DNA of 64,000 nucleotides from Aliivibrio sifiae (lineage in GTDB: Bacteria > Pseudomonadota > Gammaproteobacteria > Enterobacterales > Vibrionaceae). Location: NCBI RefSeq assembly GCF_002954705.1, contig NZ_MSCO01000002.1, forward strand, positions 728,714 to 792,713, read 5' to 3'. Positions 30,080 through 40,124 of the stretch are shown one piece after another (position 1 is the first letter of the stretch; each line of letters begins with the position of its first letter). The position numbers and the translations under genes are program-made. Below the pieces are notes generated by a model. It was not told where the DNA came from. It searched no databases and saw nothing but the letters and a program-made list of their open reading frames with translations.

Positions 30080-31708
30080 ATGCAATTTTCTTTAAAAAAT
30101 ACGTCGATACGTATTCAAATATTATTACCCGTCATCCTTACTGCTCTAGCCTTATTCATTTCTCTAGGTTTTACTGCTTCTACCTTGGAAGAAGAACAAA
30201 ACATCATTGCAAGCAACACTAATTCTTTTGTCTTTTACAAAGATCAACTTGCTAAAGTCGATGATATCGTTTATCCGTTACGTATAGGTGCTGTTTATGC
30301 TATTTATGATACAAGTCGTCGTGACAACTTTACAAACGAGCTAAAAAGTAAAGTAAGTAGCATTAATGCTTTGCTTGATGAAATGGAAGAAAGAAAAACA
30401 TTCGCTCGTGACGTAAAACAAGTCCGCTCTAATATTAATGATTACGTTCAGTTTTCACATAAAATTGTTAATTACTTAAACAAAAAAGAAAGTGGCGCTA
30501 CCGTTAATGAAAATTATAGCAATTTAATCTCTCAGTACCGTGATATCGGAAATCTCATGATTGAGTCTATCAACAGCCTTTCTCAACAAGTAAATAAACT
30601 TTCTGATATTGCTATGCAAGAAAGTTATAAAAAAAACACACAAGTTAAGTTTAATGCTAGTTTAAGCATTTTAGCAGTGTTTATCCTTTCAATGATCAGT
30701 GCCTGGTGGTTATCCGGCCTTATCGTTACCCCTATCAAAAAAATCCAAGTTATCATTCGTCGCTTAGCAGAAGGTGATTTAACCGTTCGCGCTGACGCTA
30801 ATGGTGATAATGAAATTTCTGAATTAAGCAAAGACATAAATACAACCGCAACTCAACTACAAACGACTGTTGAAGCACTATCTCGTATCAGTGAAGATGT
30901 TGCAGCAGCATCAACTGAATTGGCAGCTGTAATGACAGAATCAGAAGTAAATTCACAAAAAGAACTCAGTGAAATTGAACAAGTTGCCTCTGCTGTTAAC
31001 GAATTATCCAGCACTGCTGATAATGTAAGTGATAACGCCTTGTCAGCAGATAGAACAGCTCGTGATACAAACAAACTTGCTCGCTCTGGTTTAGATATCT
31101 TTACTCAAAGTAATCAAGCAAGCGAAGATATGGCAAATGCACTAACCGATGCTGCAGTGGTTGTTAATCGCTTAAAAGAGCAATCGGAACAAATCAATAA
31201 TGTTGTCGAAGTAATCCGTGGTGTTTCAGAACAAACAAACCTTCTTGCATTGAATGCTGCCATTGAAGCTGCGCGCGCAGGTGAATCTGGTCGTGGTTTT
31301 GCCGTAGTTGCTGATGAAGTCCGTCTGCTTGCTGCTCGTACTCAAGAGTCAACTAAAGAGATTCAAACTATTATTGAATCACTACAAGAACAGTCAGGCT
31401 TAGCTAATGACAGCATGCAAACCAGTCTTGATAAACTTGAATTAAATAAAGAGTTAACAGCAAAGGCGGGTGATGCTCTAGTTAGCATCACTGAATCAAT
31501 TACCGCTATTAATGACATGAATACTCAAGTTGCTACTGCTGCCGAAGAGCAATCTCAAGTCACTCAAGACATTAACCGTAACGTGGTGAATATGTCTGAG
31601 CTTGTAAATCAAAATGTGACAGGCATTAGCCAAAGTGCTAGTGCAAGTAATGAATTATCTCGATTAGCTGAGCAACAAAAAGAGCAATTGGCATTCTTTA
31701 AGTTGTAA
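30080..31708 (+). CDS. Methyl-accepting chemotaxis protein
   Basis: 542 residues. Transmembrane segment 1 is about residues 11-33 and segment 2 about 190-212, with a mainly helical periplasmic sensor of about 155 residues between them, most likely a four-helix bundle. A HAMP domain (about 212-265, starting [18 protein letters not shown]) leads into the methyl-accepting coiled coil. The conserved hairpin tip is [19 protein letters not shown] at about residues 390-408. No C-terminal pentapeptide for CheR/CheB docking is present. The ligand is unknown. Monocistronic. Confidence 0.93.
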   Translation: MQFSLKNTSIRIQILLPVILTALALFISLGFTASTLEEEQNIIASNTNSFVFYKDQLAKVDDIVYPLRIGAVYAIYDTSRRDNFTNELKSKVSSINALLDEMEERKTFARDVKQVRSNINDYVQFSHKIVNYLNKKESGATVNENYSNLISQYRDIGNLMIESINSLSQQVNKLSDIAMQESYKKNTQVKFNASLSILAVFILSMISAWWLSGLIVTPIKKIQVIIRRLAEGDLTVRADANGDNEISELSKDINTTATQLQTTVEALSRISEDVAAASTELAAVMTESEVNSQKELSEIEQVASAVNELSSTADNVSDNALSADRTARDTNKLARSGLDIFTQSNQASEDMANALTDAAVVVNRLKEQSEQINNVVEVIRGVSEQTNLLALNAAIEAARAGESGRGFAVVADEVRLLAARTQESTKEIQTIIESLQEQSGLANDSMQTSLDKLELNKELTAKAGDALVSITESITAINDMNTQVATAAEEQSQVTQDINRNVVNMSELVNQNVTGISQSASASNELSRLAEQQKEQLAFFKL

Positions 31709-31730
31709 TTTTTAGATAAAGCCTTGATAT

Positions 31731-31765
31731 AAAAAAAGCGGTAAGGCCACCCACCTTACCGCTTT
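31731..31765. terminator. Bidirectional terminator between the chemotaxis receptor and the copper operon
   Basis: AAAGCGGTAAGG and CCTTACCGCTTT form a perfect 12-bp stem with a 7-nt loop. A run of A on the left gives the T tract for the minus-strand copper operon; the plus side has a shorter TTT. Confidence 0.85.
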
Positions 31766-31785
31766 GTCATATTAAACGTAACTAC

Positions 31786-32337
31786 TTATAACGTCACTTT
31801 CTTTACCATTCCCGCTTCTGCGTGCCCTGGAATATTACACGCAAACTCTACCTTATTGTCACCATGGAAATGCCATGTAATCTGTTTTGCTTTTCCAGGT
31901 TGGACGGTTACGGTACTGCCACTGTCATGTGCATGACCCGATGTCATTTTTTTCATCATTTCACGATGTTCTAATTGCTCAGATTCATTACCAATAGCAA
32001 ACTCATGGTCAATTTTACCTGTATTCATGATCACAAATTGCACGATATCATTAGGTTCAATATCGACTTCTTTCTTAAAGGTAATTTTCATATCATCAGA
32101 TAGAATAACGTGTACAACTTTGTTTGGTTTCATACCTGTTGCTGGCATACCTACCGCATTCATATCCTTCATAGACATACCTTCCATCTTGTTCATATCC
32201 ATGTCTTTCATATTCATTTTTGAATGGTCCATTCCTTTCATATCCATTGAACCGTGATCCATTTTGCTGTGGTCCATCTCTGCCATTGCCGAACTTACGA
32301 CCAATGATAGTGCGATTGCTAATACTGTCTTTTTCAT
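31786..32337 (-). CDS. CopI-like periplasmic cupredoxin with Met/His-rich N terminus
   Basis: 183 residues from the ATG at 32337; a GTG at 32346 overlaps the ribosome site. A signal peptide ends at SSAMA. Then comes a stretch of about 45 residues of repeated Met, His and Asp motifs (MDHSKMDHGSMDMKGMDHS), likely to bind Cu(I)/Cu(II). The C-terminal cupredoxin domain (about 75-183) has a type 1 copper site: His in KIDHEFAIG and Cys-His-Met in FACNIPGHAEAGM. Related CopI proteins give periplasmic copper tolerance. Last gene of the cus operon. Confidence 0.82.
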   Translation of the reverse strand: MKKTVLAIALSLVVSSAMAEMDHSKMDHGSMDMKGMDHSKMNMKDMDMNKMEGMSMKDMNAVGMPATGMKPNKVVHVILSDDMKITFKKEVDIEPNDIVQFVIMNTGKIDHEFAIGNESEQLEHREMMKKMTSGHAHDSGSTVTVQPGKAKQITWHFHGDNKVEFACNIPGHAEAGMVKKVTL

Positions 32338-32368
32338 TTTAATCACCTTTTATCTAATTATTTATTGC

Positions 32369-32399
32369 GTGACTTATTCCCACCACGGGTACAAGTCAC
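32369..32399 (-). other. Hairpin between cusA and the cupredoxin gene
   Basis: On the minus strand GTGACTT pairs with AAGTCAC, with an inner CCC/GGG pair. There is no T tract; it may stabilise a processed mRNA end or give differential expression inside the operon. Confidence 0.4.
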
Positions 32400-32439
32400 T
32401 CATGTTTTTATTTCAAATAGTTATATTTATGCTTTATTT

Positions 32440-35400
32440 TTAAAAGCCTTGGCACTGACGCTGTTTCCATAATTTGAATACCGCAGGAATAACCACTAGG
32501 GTCAATAACAATGCTGACGCCATTCCACCAATCATTGGTGCCGCAATACGTTGCATGACTTCAGACCCTATTCCTGAGCCATACATGATTGGAATTAAAC
32601 CAATAATCACTGTTAATACCGTCATCATTACAGGACGAACACGTAAGCCAGCTCCTTCTTTAATCGCTTGTATTAGCGCTTGTTGAGTAAGCTCTGTATT
32701 TTTCTTTTGAGCATTACTCTGTTTTTCACTCCATGCTTGGTTCAAATACACCAGCATGATCACACCGATCTCAACCGCAACACCAGACAAAGCAATAAAC
32801 CCTACACCAACAGCTATCGAGAAATTAAAGTTTAATATATGCATTAGCCACAGACCGCCAACCATAGCTAACGGTAATGTTCCCATGATAATTAACACTT
32901 CACCCATTCGTTTAAAGCTTAAATACAAAAGCAGCATAATAATCGCGATAGTTACTGGAATAACCGTCGTTAATTTCTCTTTTGCTCGTTCCATGTATTC
33001 GTATTGACCAGACCAACCAAGAGAATAGCCAGCAGGTAAATCCAATTGGTCATGTACTGCTTGTTGAGCTTCGTGAACATAAGAGCCCAAATCTCGACCA
33101 TCAATATCGACAAATACCCAACCATTAGGTCGTGCATTTTCTGTTTTTATCATCGGAGGACCATCTTCATAACGAATATCAGCGACATCAGCTAAAGCAA
33201 TTCGAGCGCCATTTGCTGTGATCAATGGTAAGTTCTGCAATTTAACGACTGAATCACGATACGATTGCGGGTAACGAACATTAATTGGATAGCGCTCTAG
33301 CCCTTCAATCGTTTCACTTACATTCATCCCACCAACAGCCGTTGAAATGACTTGTTGAATCTCTTTAATGTTCAACCCATATCGAGCGGCTTGACGACGT
33401 TTAATGTCTATATTCACATAACGTCCACCAGCCACACGTTCTGCATAAACCGAGGTGGTTCCTTTAATGTTATTTAGGATAGGTTCGAGATCTGCACCAA
33501 TTTTCTCAATTATTTTCAAATCAGGACCTGCTATCTTTATCCCTATTGGCGTTTTAATTCCTGTCGCTAACATATCGATACGCGTTTTGATTGGCATTAC
33601 CCACGCATTCGTTATTCCAGGAAATTGAATCAATTGGTCCAGTTCTTTTTTAATTGACTCAGTAGTTACGCCGTCACGCCATTCGTCTTTTGGTTTAAAT
33701 TGAATCACTGTTTCTATCATGGTTAATGGTGCCGGATCGGTCGCTGTTTCTGCTCGACCTACTTTTCCCCACACGGTATCGACTTCTGGAACGGTTTTAA
33801 TCAATTTATTGGTTTGCTGTAATAACTCACGCGCTTTACCAATAGAGATCCCTGGATAGGTTGTTGGCATGTACATTAAATCGCCCTCATCCAATGGAGG
33901 AATAAACTCACTGCCCATTTTAGAGATTGGGTAATAGGACGATCCCATTAATATAACCGCAACCAAAAGTATCGTTTTCGGAAAACGTAAACTCAAATTC
34001 AATAATGGTCTATATAGCGCCACTAGCGTTTTGTTTATTGGGTTTTTGTTCTCAGGCAATATTTTACCTCGAACGAAATAGCCCATTAATACCGGTACTA
34101 AGGTAATTGCTAAGCCAGCAGAAGCTGCCATTGCAAAGGTTTTTGTGAAGGCTAATGGAGAGAACATCTTCCCTTCTTGGCCTTCTAATGCAAACACAGG
34201 AACAAAACTTAAGGTAATGATAAGTAGTGAGAAAAATAGTGGTGGGCCAACTTCTTCTGCTGCTTTTCCTATTACCTTCCAACGGTTTTCATCCGTTAGT
34301 GGTGTTTTCTCTATATGCTTATGTACGTTTTCTATCATTACAATAGCACCATCAACCATTGCACCAATGGCAATTGCGATACCACCTAGTGACATGATAT
34401 TGGCATTGATGCCCTGCCAATGCATAACAATGAACGCACACAGGATCCCAACAGGCAGACTTAATGCAATGACCAACGAAGAACGAATGTGGAATAAGAA
34501 TAAAGCACAAACAATGGCAACGACGATAAACTCTTCAGCCAGTTTCTCCCATAAATTCGTTACTGCATGGTCAATAAGCGTAGAGCGATCATAAGTCGCT
34601 TTGATTTCAACTCCTTCTGGTAAGCCTTTTTGTAATTGAGCTAATTTCTCTTTTACATTTGAAATAACGTAACTGGCATTCTCACCAAATCGCATTACTA
34701 TCACACCACCAACAGCTTCGCCTTCTCCATTAAATTCAGAGATACCACGGCGCATTTGTGGTCCAAGATTAATATCTGCGATATCACCAAGTAATAAAGG
34801 CGTTCCCTTATCGGTTACTTTGAGCGGTAATGATTCTATGTCTTCAATACTACTTAAGTAACCCGATGTACGGACCATATGCTCCGCTTCAGCGACTTCG
34901 ATAACCGAAGCGCCCGCCTCTTGATTCCCATCTTTAATGGCTTTATTAATTTGTTGCAGCGTTAGATTATAAGCTCGCAATTTATCAGGATCGATTTCTA
35001 CCTGATATTGCTTCACCATTCCACCTACCGTAGCAACTTCTGATACGCCATCGACAGTTTGCAGTTCATATTTTAAAAACCAATCTTGTAAGCTGCGTAA
35101 TTCCGCTAAATCGTGCTTACCGGTTTTATCTTGTAATACATAACTGTATACCCAGCCCACCCCTGTCGCATCAGGCCCTAATGTGGGCTTTGCTTCTGCA
35201 GGTAATCTAGGCGCAACTTGGCTTAAATACTCTAACACCCTCGAACGCGCCCAGTACATGTCGGTATCATCATTAAAAATGATATAAACATAAGAATCAC
35301 CAAAAAATGAAAAACCACGAACCGTTTCCGCCCCCGGAACCGCAAGCATGGCGGTAGTTAACGGGTAAGTCACCTGATCCTCCACCACTTGAGGTGCTTG

Positions 35401-35565
35401 TCCTGGGTAGCTGGTTTTAATGATCACTTGAACATCAGAAAGATCAGGCAAAGCATCAACTGGTGTATTCTTTACACTGTAAATTCCTGCAACAACTAAA
35501 GCAAAAGTCGCAACCAGAACTAAAAATCGATTTTTAATCGACCAACGAATAATGACGGGGATCAT
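32440..35565 (-). CDS. cusA: Copper/silver efflux RND transporter, CusA-type
   Basis: 1041 residues, near the 1047 of E. coli CusA. Heavy-metal-efflux RND proton antiporter spanning the inner membrane, which drives Cu(I)/Ag(I) through CusB and CusC. Typical features: the N-terminal membrane segment followed by VEDQVTYPLTTAML, the membrane block around 335-500 with AIAIGAMVDGAIVMIENVHKH, and a second block near 860-1030 with LSGVAVEIGVIMLVYLNQ. Its ATG overlaps the cusB stop as ATGA. Metal specificity is inferred from the neighbouring copper proteins. Confidence 0.93.
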   Translation of the reverse strand: MIPVIIRWSIKNRFLVLVATFALVVAGIYSVKNTPVDALPDLSDVQVIIKTSYPGQAPQVVEDQVTYPLTTAMLAVPGAETVRGFSFFGDSYVYIIFNDDTDMYWARSRVLEYLSQVAPRLPAEAKPTLGPDATGVGWVYSYVLQDKTGKHDLAELRSLQDWFLKYELQTVDGVSEVATVGGMVKQYQVEIDPDKLRAYNLTLQQINKAIKDGNQEAGASVIEVAEAEHMVRTSGYLSSIEDIESLPLKVTDKGTPLLLGDIADINLGPQMRRGISEFNGEGEAVGGVIVMRFGENASYVISNVKEKLAQLQKGLPEGVEIKATYDRSTLIDHAVTNLWEKLAEEFIVVAIVCALFLFHIRSSLVIALSLPVGILCAFIVMHWQGINANIMSLGGIAIAIGAMVDGAIVMIENVHKHIEKTPLTDENRWKVIGKAAEEVGPPLFFSLLIITLSFVPVFALEGQEGKMFSPLAFTKTFAMAASAGLAITLVPVLMGYFVRGKILPENKNPINKTLVALYRPLLNLSLRFPKTILLVAVILMGSSYYPISKMGSEFIPPLDEGDLMYMPTTYPGISIGKARELLQQTNKLIKTVPEVDTVWGKVGRAETATDPAPLTMIETVIQFKPKDEWRDGVTTESIKKELDQLIQFPGITNAWVMPIKTRIDMLATGIKTPIGIKIAGPDLKIIEKIGADLEPILNNIKGTTSVYAERVAGGRYVNIDIKRRQAARYGLNIKEIQQVISTAVGGMNVSETIEGLERYPINVRYPQSYRDSVVKLQNLPLITANGARIALADVADIRYEDGPPMIKTENARPNGWVFVDIDGRDLGSYVHEAQQAVHDQLDLPAGYSLGWSGQYEYMERAKEKLTTVIPVTIAIIMLLLYLSFKRMGEVLIIMGTLPLAMVGGLWLMHILNFNFSIAVGVGFIALSGVAVEIGVIMLVYLNQAWSEKQSNAQKKNTELTQQALIQAIKEGAGLRVRPVMMTVLTVIIGLIPIMYGSGIGSEVMQRIAAPMIGGMASALLLTLVVIPAVFKLWKQRQCQGF

Positions 35566-37031
35566 AATAATGCCCCTTCTTTCTCAATCTCAAGTAATTG
35601 ATATTCATCATTTACTTTTTGAACTAGAAACTGAACCGCTTCACCTTCTTGAAAAGATGTCAAATCAATGCCTTGCTCTACAGAAAAGTTCATTTCACCC
35701 GCTTCCCAATCCCATTGTGATACGGCTTTATGATCAAAAGTAACCATGCCAAAATCTGCCATTAGCATAGTAATATTGCCAGAAACCCAAACACTGTTTT
35801 CAGGGCCATTAATTCGGCTTAGTTCTGCGGTCTTACTTGATTCAGAATCCAACAAGAATTGAGCAGATGTAACGACTTTATCTTTTTCTTTCAACCCCTT
35901 AACTATTTCTACTTTATTGCCTGCTTCACGGCCGGCGATAACTCGAGCTGAGCGATATTTGCCATTACCTTCATCTAATACTACTCGCGCCATGCCATTT
36001 GAACGTATAACTGCTTGGCGAGGAATGGTTAATACCTCTTCTTTTGTTTTAGGGTGAATAGTGATGTTAGCGAACATATTCGGTTTCAATGCACCATCTT
36101 GGTTATTAAATTTTAAACGCATACGCATGGTTCGTGTTTTTGGGTCCAAAATCGGATAAACATAGTCAACTTCACCTTCCCATGTTTTTCCAGGAACGGC
36201 ATCTAATGTCATCACCGCTTTGTTACCAGAAGATAACCAGTGAGCCTGACGCTCAAAGACTTCAGCATCTACCCAGACATTGTCTAACGGCCCGGCACTA
36301 ATAACGATTTGAGAGGGTGATAAATAACCCCCTTCTCGAATATTTAAACTTGCAATTACACCGCTTGAAGTGGCTTTTATCTCTATGTTTTTATTTGCTT
36401 TACCGCTTCTAACAATAGAATTAACTTGAGCTTTATCCACCCCGAGTGAATGCAAACGCTCTCTTGCACCTTTGACCAGTCCTTTTCGACCGGTTCGATA
36501 CGCGTTTAGTAGTTCTTCTTGTGCTTTAACTAGTTCAGGTGAGTAAAGCGTAAATAACACATCCCCCTTATTTACCTTTTCACCTATTGCATTAATATTT
36601 AGCTTATCAACCCACCCCGCGGCACGTACGTTTACTTGCCACAACTTACTTTCATCAAACGCGATATAACCCACAGTATCTATATTTGGAGACAGGATCG
36701 TTTTCTCAACAAATGCACTTTTTACGCCTAAATTGTTCACTACGCTTGGATCTATTATTACGGTTCCTGCTGGTGACTTCTCACCTTGTGCATCGTCGGC
36801 ATAAACAGGCACTAAATCCATCCCCATTGGTGATTTACCCGGCTGATCTCTACGATAATTAGCATCCATTGGAGCAACCCAATACAAAGGCTTACTGCTT
36901 GATGATCCGCTATTTTCTTGAGCCGTCATCGACATTGCGCTCATTGTGTGTCCCGAGTATAAATTCATGCTCGTTGCACCAACGACACCGCCAATAACAA
37001 TTGAAAGTAATGCTATTTTAATTGGTTTCAT
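35562..37031 (-). CDS. cusB: Copper/silver efflux membrane fusion protein, CusB-type with C-terminal CusF-like domain
   Basis: 489 residues. One N-terminal hydrophobic segment, then a metal-binding-type domain YWVAPMDANYRRDQPGKSPMGMDLVPVY, which lacks the Cys of the usual YxCPMHP. The barrel-sandwich, alpha-hairpin and beta-barrel domains follow. The last 80 or so residues (VSGNITMLMADFGMVTFDHKAVSQ onward) resemble the copper chaperone CusF. In E. coli CusF is a separate protein; here it appears fused. CusF ligands His and Trp and the second Met are present, but the first Met of the pair is Gly. Confidence 0.88.
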   Translation of the reverse strand: MKPIKIALLSIVIGGVVGATSMNLYSGHTMSAMSMTAQENSGSSSSKPLYWVAPMDANYRRDQPGKSPMGMDLVPVYADDAQGEKSPAGTVIIDPSVVNNLGVKSAFVEKTILSPNIDTVGYIAFDESKLWQVNVRAAGWVDKLNINAIGEKVNKGDVLFTLYSPELVKAQEELLNAYRTGRKGLVKGARERLHSLGVDKAQVNSIVRSGKANKNIEIKATSSGVIASLNIREGGYLSPSQIVISAGPLDNVWVDAEVFERQAHWLSSGNKAVMTLDAVPGKTWEGEVDYVYPILDPKTRTMRMRLKFNNQDGALKPNMFANITIHPKTKEEVLTIPRQAVIRSNGMARVVLDEGNGKYRSARVIAGREAGNKVEIVKGLKEKDKVVTSAQFLLDSESSKTAELSRINGPENSVWVSGNITMLMADFGMVTFDHKAVSQWDWEAGEMNFSVEQGIDLTSFQEGEAVQFLVQKVNDEYQLLEIEKEGALL

Positions 37032-37041
37032 ATTCTCTTCC

Positions 37042-38376
37042 TTAATGCTCAGACGGGATTATTTGTGGTGCAGAAACGGTGTAATCAAAGCCATTTAAAT
37101 AAAAGGCTAAGTTACTGTATGTTTTATTTAAATCACTGAATAAACGCTGTTTCTCTAACTCAATACTCAGCTCATCATTGGCTGCGGAAATCACATCATT
37201 AAATTGCGCAGTATTATTTTCATAACCTCGTTCTACCGCTTTGGTTCTTTCTTTTGCTTGAGGTAATAATGTATTGTTGTAACGAGAAAGACGTTGTTCA
37301 AAATTCACTTTATCCACCAGCAATGAATTCACTTTGGCATTCAATTGTCGCAATAACACATCACGTTGTGACTTCGCAGAGCCTACTTGATATTGTGCAG
37401 CCGCATAATTTTGGTCTTGACGTTTATCGGTAAACAGAGGGATATCCATCGTTAAATAAGCGCTGACTAAATCAGAGGCGGGTTGCCCTCCCATTCCATT
37501 CGCTTGACGATAACCGTACATGACCTCGACACCAAATTGAGGAGAGTAAGATTCATTAGCAATATCCACTTTTGTTTTAGTTGCCGTGATCGTTAACTCA
37601 CTCATTTTAACGGTTGGATTTTCACCTAATAAGTCATAATACTCAGTATCTTGAGGGGATTTACTCGCTAATAGTCGATTTAAGGTAGACCACTCTAGTG
37701 GTGTTATGTCTTTTGATTTTTGATCCGCTAAGTTAGGTAGCCATTCGCTAAGCTGCGCATAAATTCGCCCTTGTAATTGACGATTTGTTTGCAACTTCTC
37801 ATCGAGTCGAGTTAGCTGAAGCTGTGCTTGAAGAAGATCCTGACTTTCACTTTTACCAATGGCGTAATTGGTATTAATGTACCTTTCCATTTCAGACAAG
37901 AGCTGACGGTTTTCATGCAAAATTGCTTCTGCTTTTTGTAAGAAGCCTAGCTCTATCCACAGTTGGGTGATTGTATTTGCTACATCGAGTTCTCGAACTT
38001 GAATTTGCATCGCCATCACATCAGCTTGCTGCCCGGTTTGTTTTTGCTGTAAGTCTAAACTTGAGCCTCGCCCAAACTTCTGCATAAGTCCGACAGAAAT
38101 ATTAGTCATTGGATCTTCATCAAACTTAAAGCTATCGACAGGTAAGCCACCAAAGCCGACTTTGAGGGTTGGATCGGCAAGCGTTGAACTTGCAATACCC
38201 GTGGAGCGTAATGCTTGTGATTGCGCGTATATTTGCTCTCGACTTGCATCTGAAGACAATGCTTGTTCAATGAGCTGTGTCAATTGACTTTCTGCCAAGG
38301 CTTGACTTGAAAGTACGAGCGAGATCATTGAAGCTAACCACACTTTTTTAGAGCGGGTTCTTAGTATATTTTTCAT
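37042..38376 (-). CDS. cusC: Outer-membrane efflux protein, CusC/TolC family
   Basis: 444 residues with a signal peptide ending near SSQALA. The rest is a helical TolC-like protein with long coiled-coil segments and beta-strand pieces. It should form the outer-membrane channel of the tripartite CusCBA pump. No lipobox Cys is seen at the signal end, unlike E. coli CusC. It is 10 bases upstream of cusB and 103 bases downstream of the Cys/Met/His-rich gene. The role is assigned from context, as TolC-family proteins are hard to separate by eye. Confidence 0.82.
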   Translation of the reverse strand: MKNILRTRSKKVWLASMISLVLSSQALAESQLTQLIEQALSSDASREQIYAQSQALRSTGIASSTLADPTLKVGFGGLPVDSFKFDEDPMTNISVGLMQKFGRGSSLDLQQKQTGQQADVMAMQIQVRELDVANTITQLWIELGFLQKAEAILHENRQLLSEMERYINTNYAIGKSESQDLLQAQLQLTRLDEKLQTNRQLQGRIYAQLSEWLPNLADQKSKDITPLEWSTLNRLLASKSPQDTEYYDLLGENPTVKMSELTITATKTKVDIANESYSPQFGVEVMYGYRQANGMGGQPASDLVSAYLTMDIPLFTDKRQDQNYAAAQYQVGSAKSQRDVLLRQLNAKVNSLLVDKVNFEQRLSRYNNTLLPQAKERTKAVERGYENNTAQFNDVISAANDELSIELEKQRLFSDLNKTYSNLAFYLNGFDYTVSAPQIIPSEH

Positions 38377-38479
38377 GGAATCATTCCAATAATGGCATGA
38401 TCATAAAGACGGATCATTACCATGATTAAACCGTAAATAAGCGTTAAAAATCTTATTTAGTTAATTGATTTAATTGGAA

Positions 38480-38908
38480 TTATGCTATTGGGGGGCGGTA
38501 AAGCGAAGAAGAGGTAAATGAACGTGTTTGCTCATTATAATGGTCGTAGCTGATAGCAAGAGCTAAAGAATTAATATGTGTTTTTAACCCTATAGGTAGG
38601 GAGTAAACAGACACAACACATACAGTTTTACAACAGCTATCCCCTTTATCTGAACAATGGCTGCTGTTATTCATAGACATGGATGACATATCACATTGAA
38701 AATAACTACTCTGGGGATCTTCTTGCGAATGACAATCAGGCATACAGTCACTCATATCCTCCATGGAATTTGAGCTGTGAGCTTCATTCATCTGCGTATT
38801 CATCATCATTCCTTCCATTTTCATTGGATAGCTATAAGCAACACTGGATAGCACTAATGCCATCAGCGTAACGCTTGTTACCAACCATTTAGAAAAAGAA
38901 GTGAACAC
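38480..38908 (-). CDS. Cys/Met/His-rich putative copper-binding periplasmic protein, first gene of the copper operon
   Basis: 142 residues from a GTG at 38908. An N-terminal signal peptide ends near VAYSYP. The region from about 28 to 98 is crowded with Met, Cys, His and acidic residues (MKMEGMMMN, DCMPDCHSQED, HCSDKGDSCCKTVC). The C terminus ends in SSLYRPPIA, a tail seen in small copper-operon proteins of the CopL/DUF2946 kind. Presumed to bind Cu in the periplasm. Family assignment is uncertain; position directly behind a CueR-type promoter supports the copper role. Confidence 0.65.
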   Translation of the reverse strand: MFTSFSKWLVTSVTLMALVLSSVAYSYPMKMEGMMMNTQMNEAHSSNSMEDMSDCMPDCHSQEDPQSSYFQCDMSSMSMNNSSHCSDKGDSCCKTVCVVSVYSLPIGLKTHINSLALAISYDHYNEQTRSFTSSSLYRPPIA

Positions 38909-38939
38909 AAATCATACCCAGTAATAATGAACTGAGTAG

Positions 38940-38970
38940 ATAATAATGCTTCCACTAGGGGTAAGGTCAA
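38940..38970 (-). promoter_or_regulatory. CueR/MerR-type promoter of the copper operon
   Basis: On the minus strand: -35 TTGACC, a 19-bp spacer with the dyad-like CTTACCCCTAGTGGAAG, and -10 TATTAT. A 19-bp spacer is the hallmark of promoters twisted into activity by MerR-family regulators, and the spacer resembles known CueR sites of the CCTTxCC...GGAAG kind. Transcription would start about 25 bases before the GTG at 38908. No cueR gene is in the window. Confidence 0.65.
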
Positions 38971-39098
38971 TGATTTTATGTGAAAACTCTCTCATTTATG
39001 GAAACACACAGTGTTAAAACCTCAATGAATTAACCTAACGCATATATTTTATTAAAAGTACTTGATAAATTACGCAAAAATTCAAGGATGTTCTTTTA

Positions 39099-40124
39099 AT
39101 GGAAAACTCTCATAAAATCGCGAGCTTAGAGCTTGGGCGACTGTTCGCTCTGTTTGCGATTATTGCTTTGCATTCTCAAATCTTCATGACGTATTTATTA
39201 GTCGATGATGTTCCCGTTTTTGGTTATGCTTTTAATCAACTGACCCGTTTTGCTGTTCCCTTCTTTTTTATTCTGTCTGGTTACTTGATCCAACCTAAGT
39301 TATCAACATCACCGTTCAATACCCTTAAACACTACTCATCACCATTATTGAAGATTTGGCTAGTGTGGAGTGCTTTATGCTTAGCAATGCCATTTAACTG
39401 GCAACGAGCGGCAACTGATGGTTACTTAATTGAGCGTACTGGTTACTGGAATTGGCTAACGACAAACCCTTTAAATGCTTTAATGGAAGGAGGTATGGTG
39501 CATTTATGGTTTATACCTGCACTAGTTATGGCTGTTGCGATTATTGCCTTACTGATACACCTAAATAAACAGTCATTAATTATCCCTGTTGCAGTGATCT
39601 TATATGTGTATGGTGTTATGGGCGGTAGCTACCAGACTCTCACCGAAGTATGGACTCCATTTTTTACTCGTAATGGTCCTTTCTTTAGTACCTTAATGGT
39701 TGTGATTGGCTTTGAACTTAGACGTCGTAACATAACCCTATCCTCAACTAAATCAATGTTATTGCTAGTTATCGGTTTTGTTATTCATTTTGGCGAGGCG
39801 TATTGGTTAACTAATTATGATGTTGCATTTAATCTTCATGATTTCTTAATGGGAACGCCATTAATTGGAATTGGGTTATTTTTGCTATTGTTATCTAAAC
39901 CTAGCATAGGAAACCATCCTCTGACTTTTATACTAAGTAAACATGTACTTAGCATTTATGTATGTCATTTGTTGTGTGTAGTCGTGATGCTGAACATTAC
40001 AGGAATGCTGGGGATGACATTAGCAATGCGAGATTTTATGATTGTTTTTGGAACAGTCGCTTTGTCGACTTCATTTGTTTTAGTTATGGGTAAAACATTA
40101 TTAAGACGCTTATTATTTAGATAA
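39099..40124 (+). CDS. Acyltransferase-3 family membrane protein
   Basis: 341 residues with about ten hydrophobic segments. The family start is clear: LELGRLFALFAIIALHSQIF with the conserved His near residue 22, followed by RFAVPFFFILSGYLI. These proteins transfer acetyl or other acyl groups to surface sugars; the WecH group modifies enterobacterial common antigen. The substrate cannot be told here. It faces a hydrolase gene across a long shared hairpin and is divergent from the copper operon. Confidence 0.82.
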   Translation: MENSHKIASLELGRLFALFAIIALHSQIFMTYLLVDDVPVFGYAFNQLTRFAVPFFFILSGYLIQPKLSTSPFNTLKHYSSPLLKIWLVWSALCLAMPFNWQRAATDGYLIERTGYWNWLTTNPLNALMEGGMVHLWFIPALVMAVAIIALLIHLNKQSLIIPVAVILYVYGVMGGSYQTLTEVWTPFFTRNGPFFSTLMVVIGFELRRRNITLSSTKSMLLLVIGFVIHFGEAYWLTNYDVAFNLHDFLMGTPLIGIGLFLLLLSKPSIGNHPLTFILSKHVLSIYVCHLLCVVVMLNITGMLGMTLAMRDFMIVFGTVALSTSFVLVMGKTLLRRLLFR

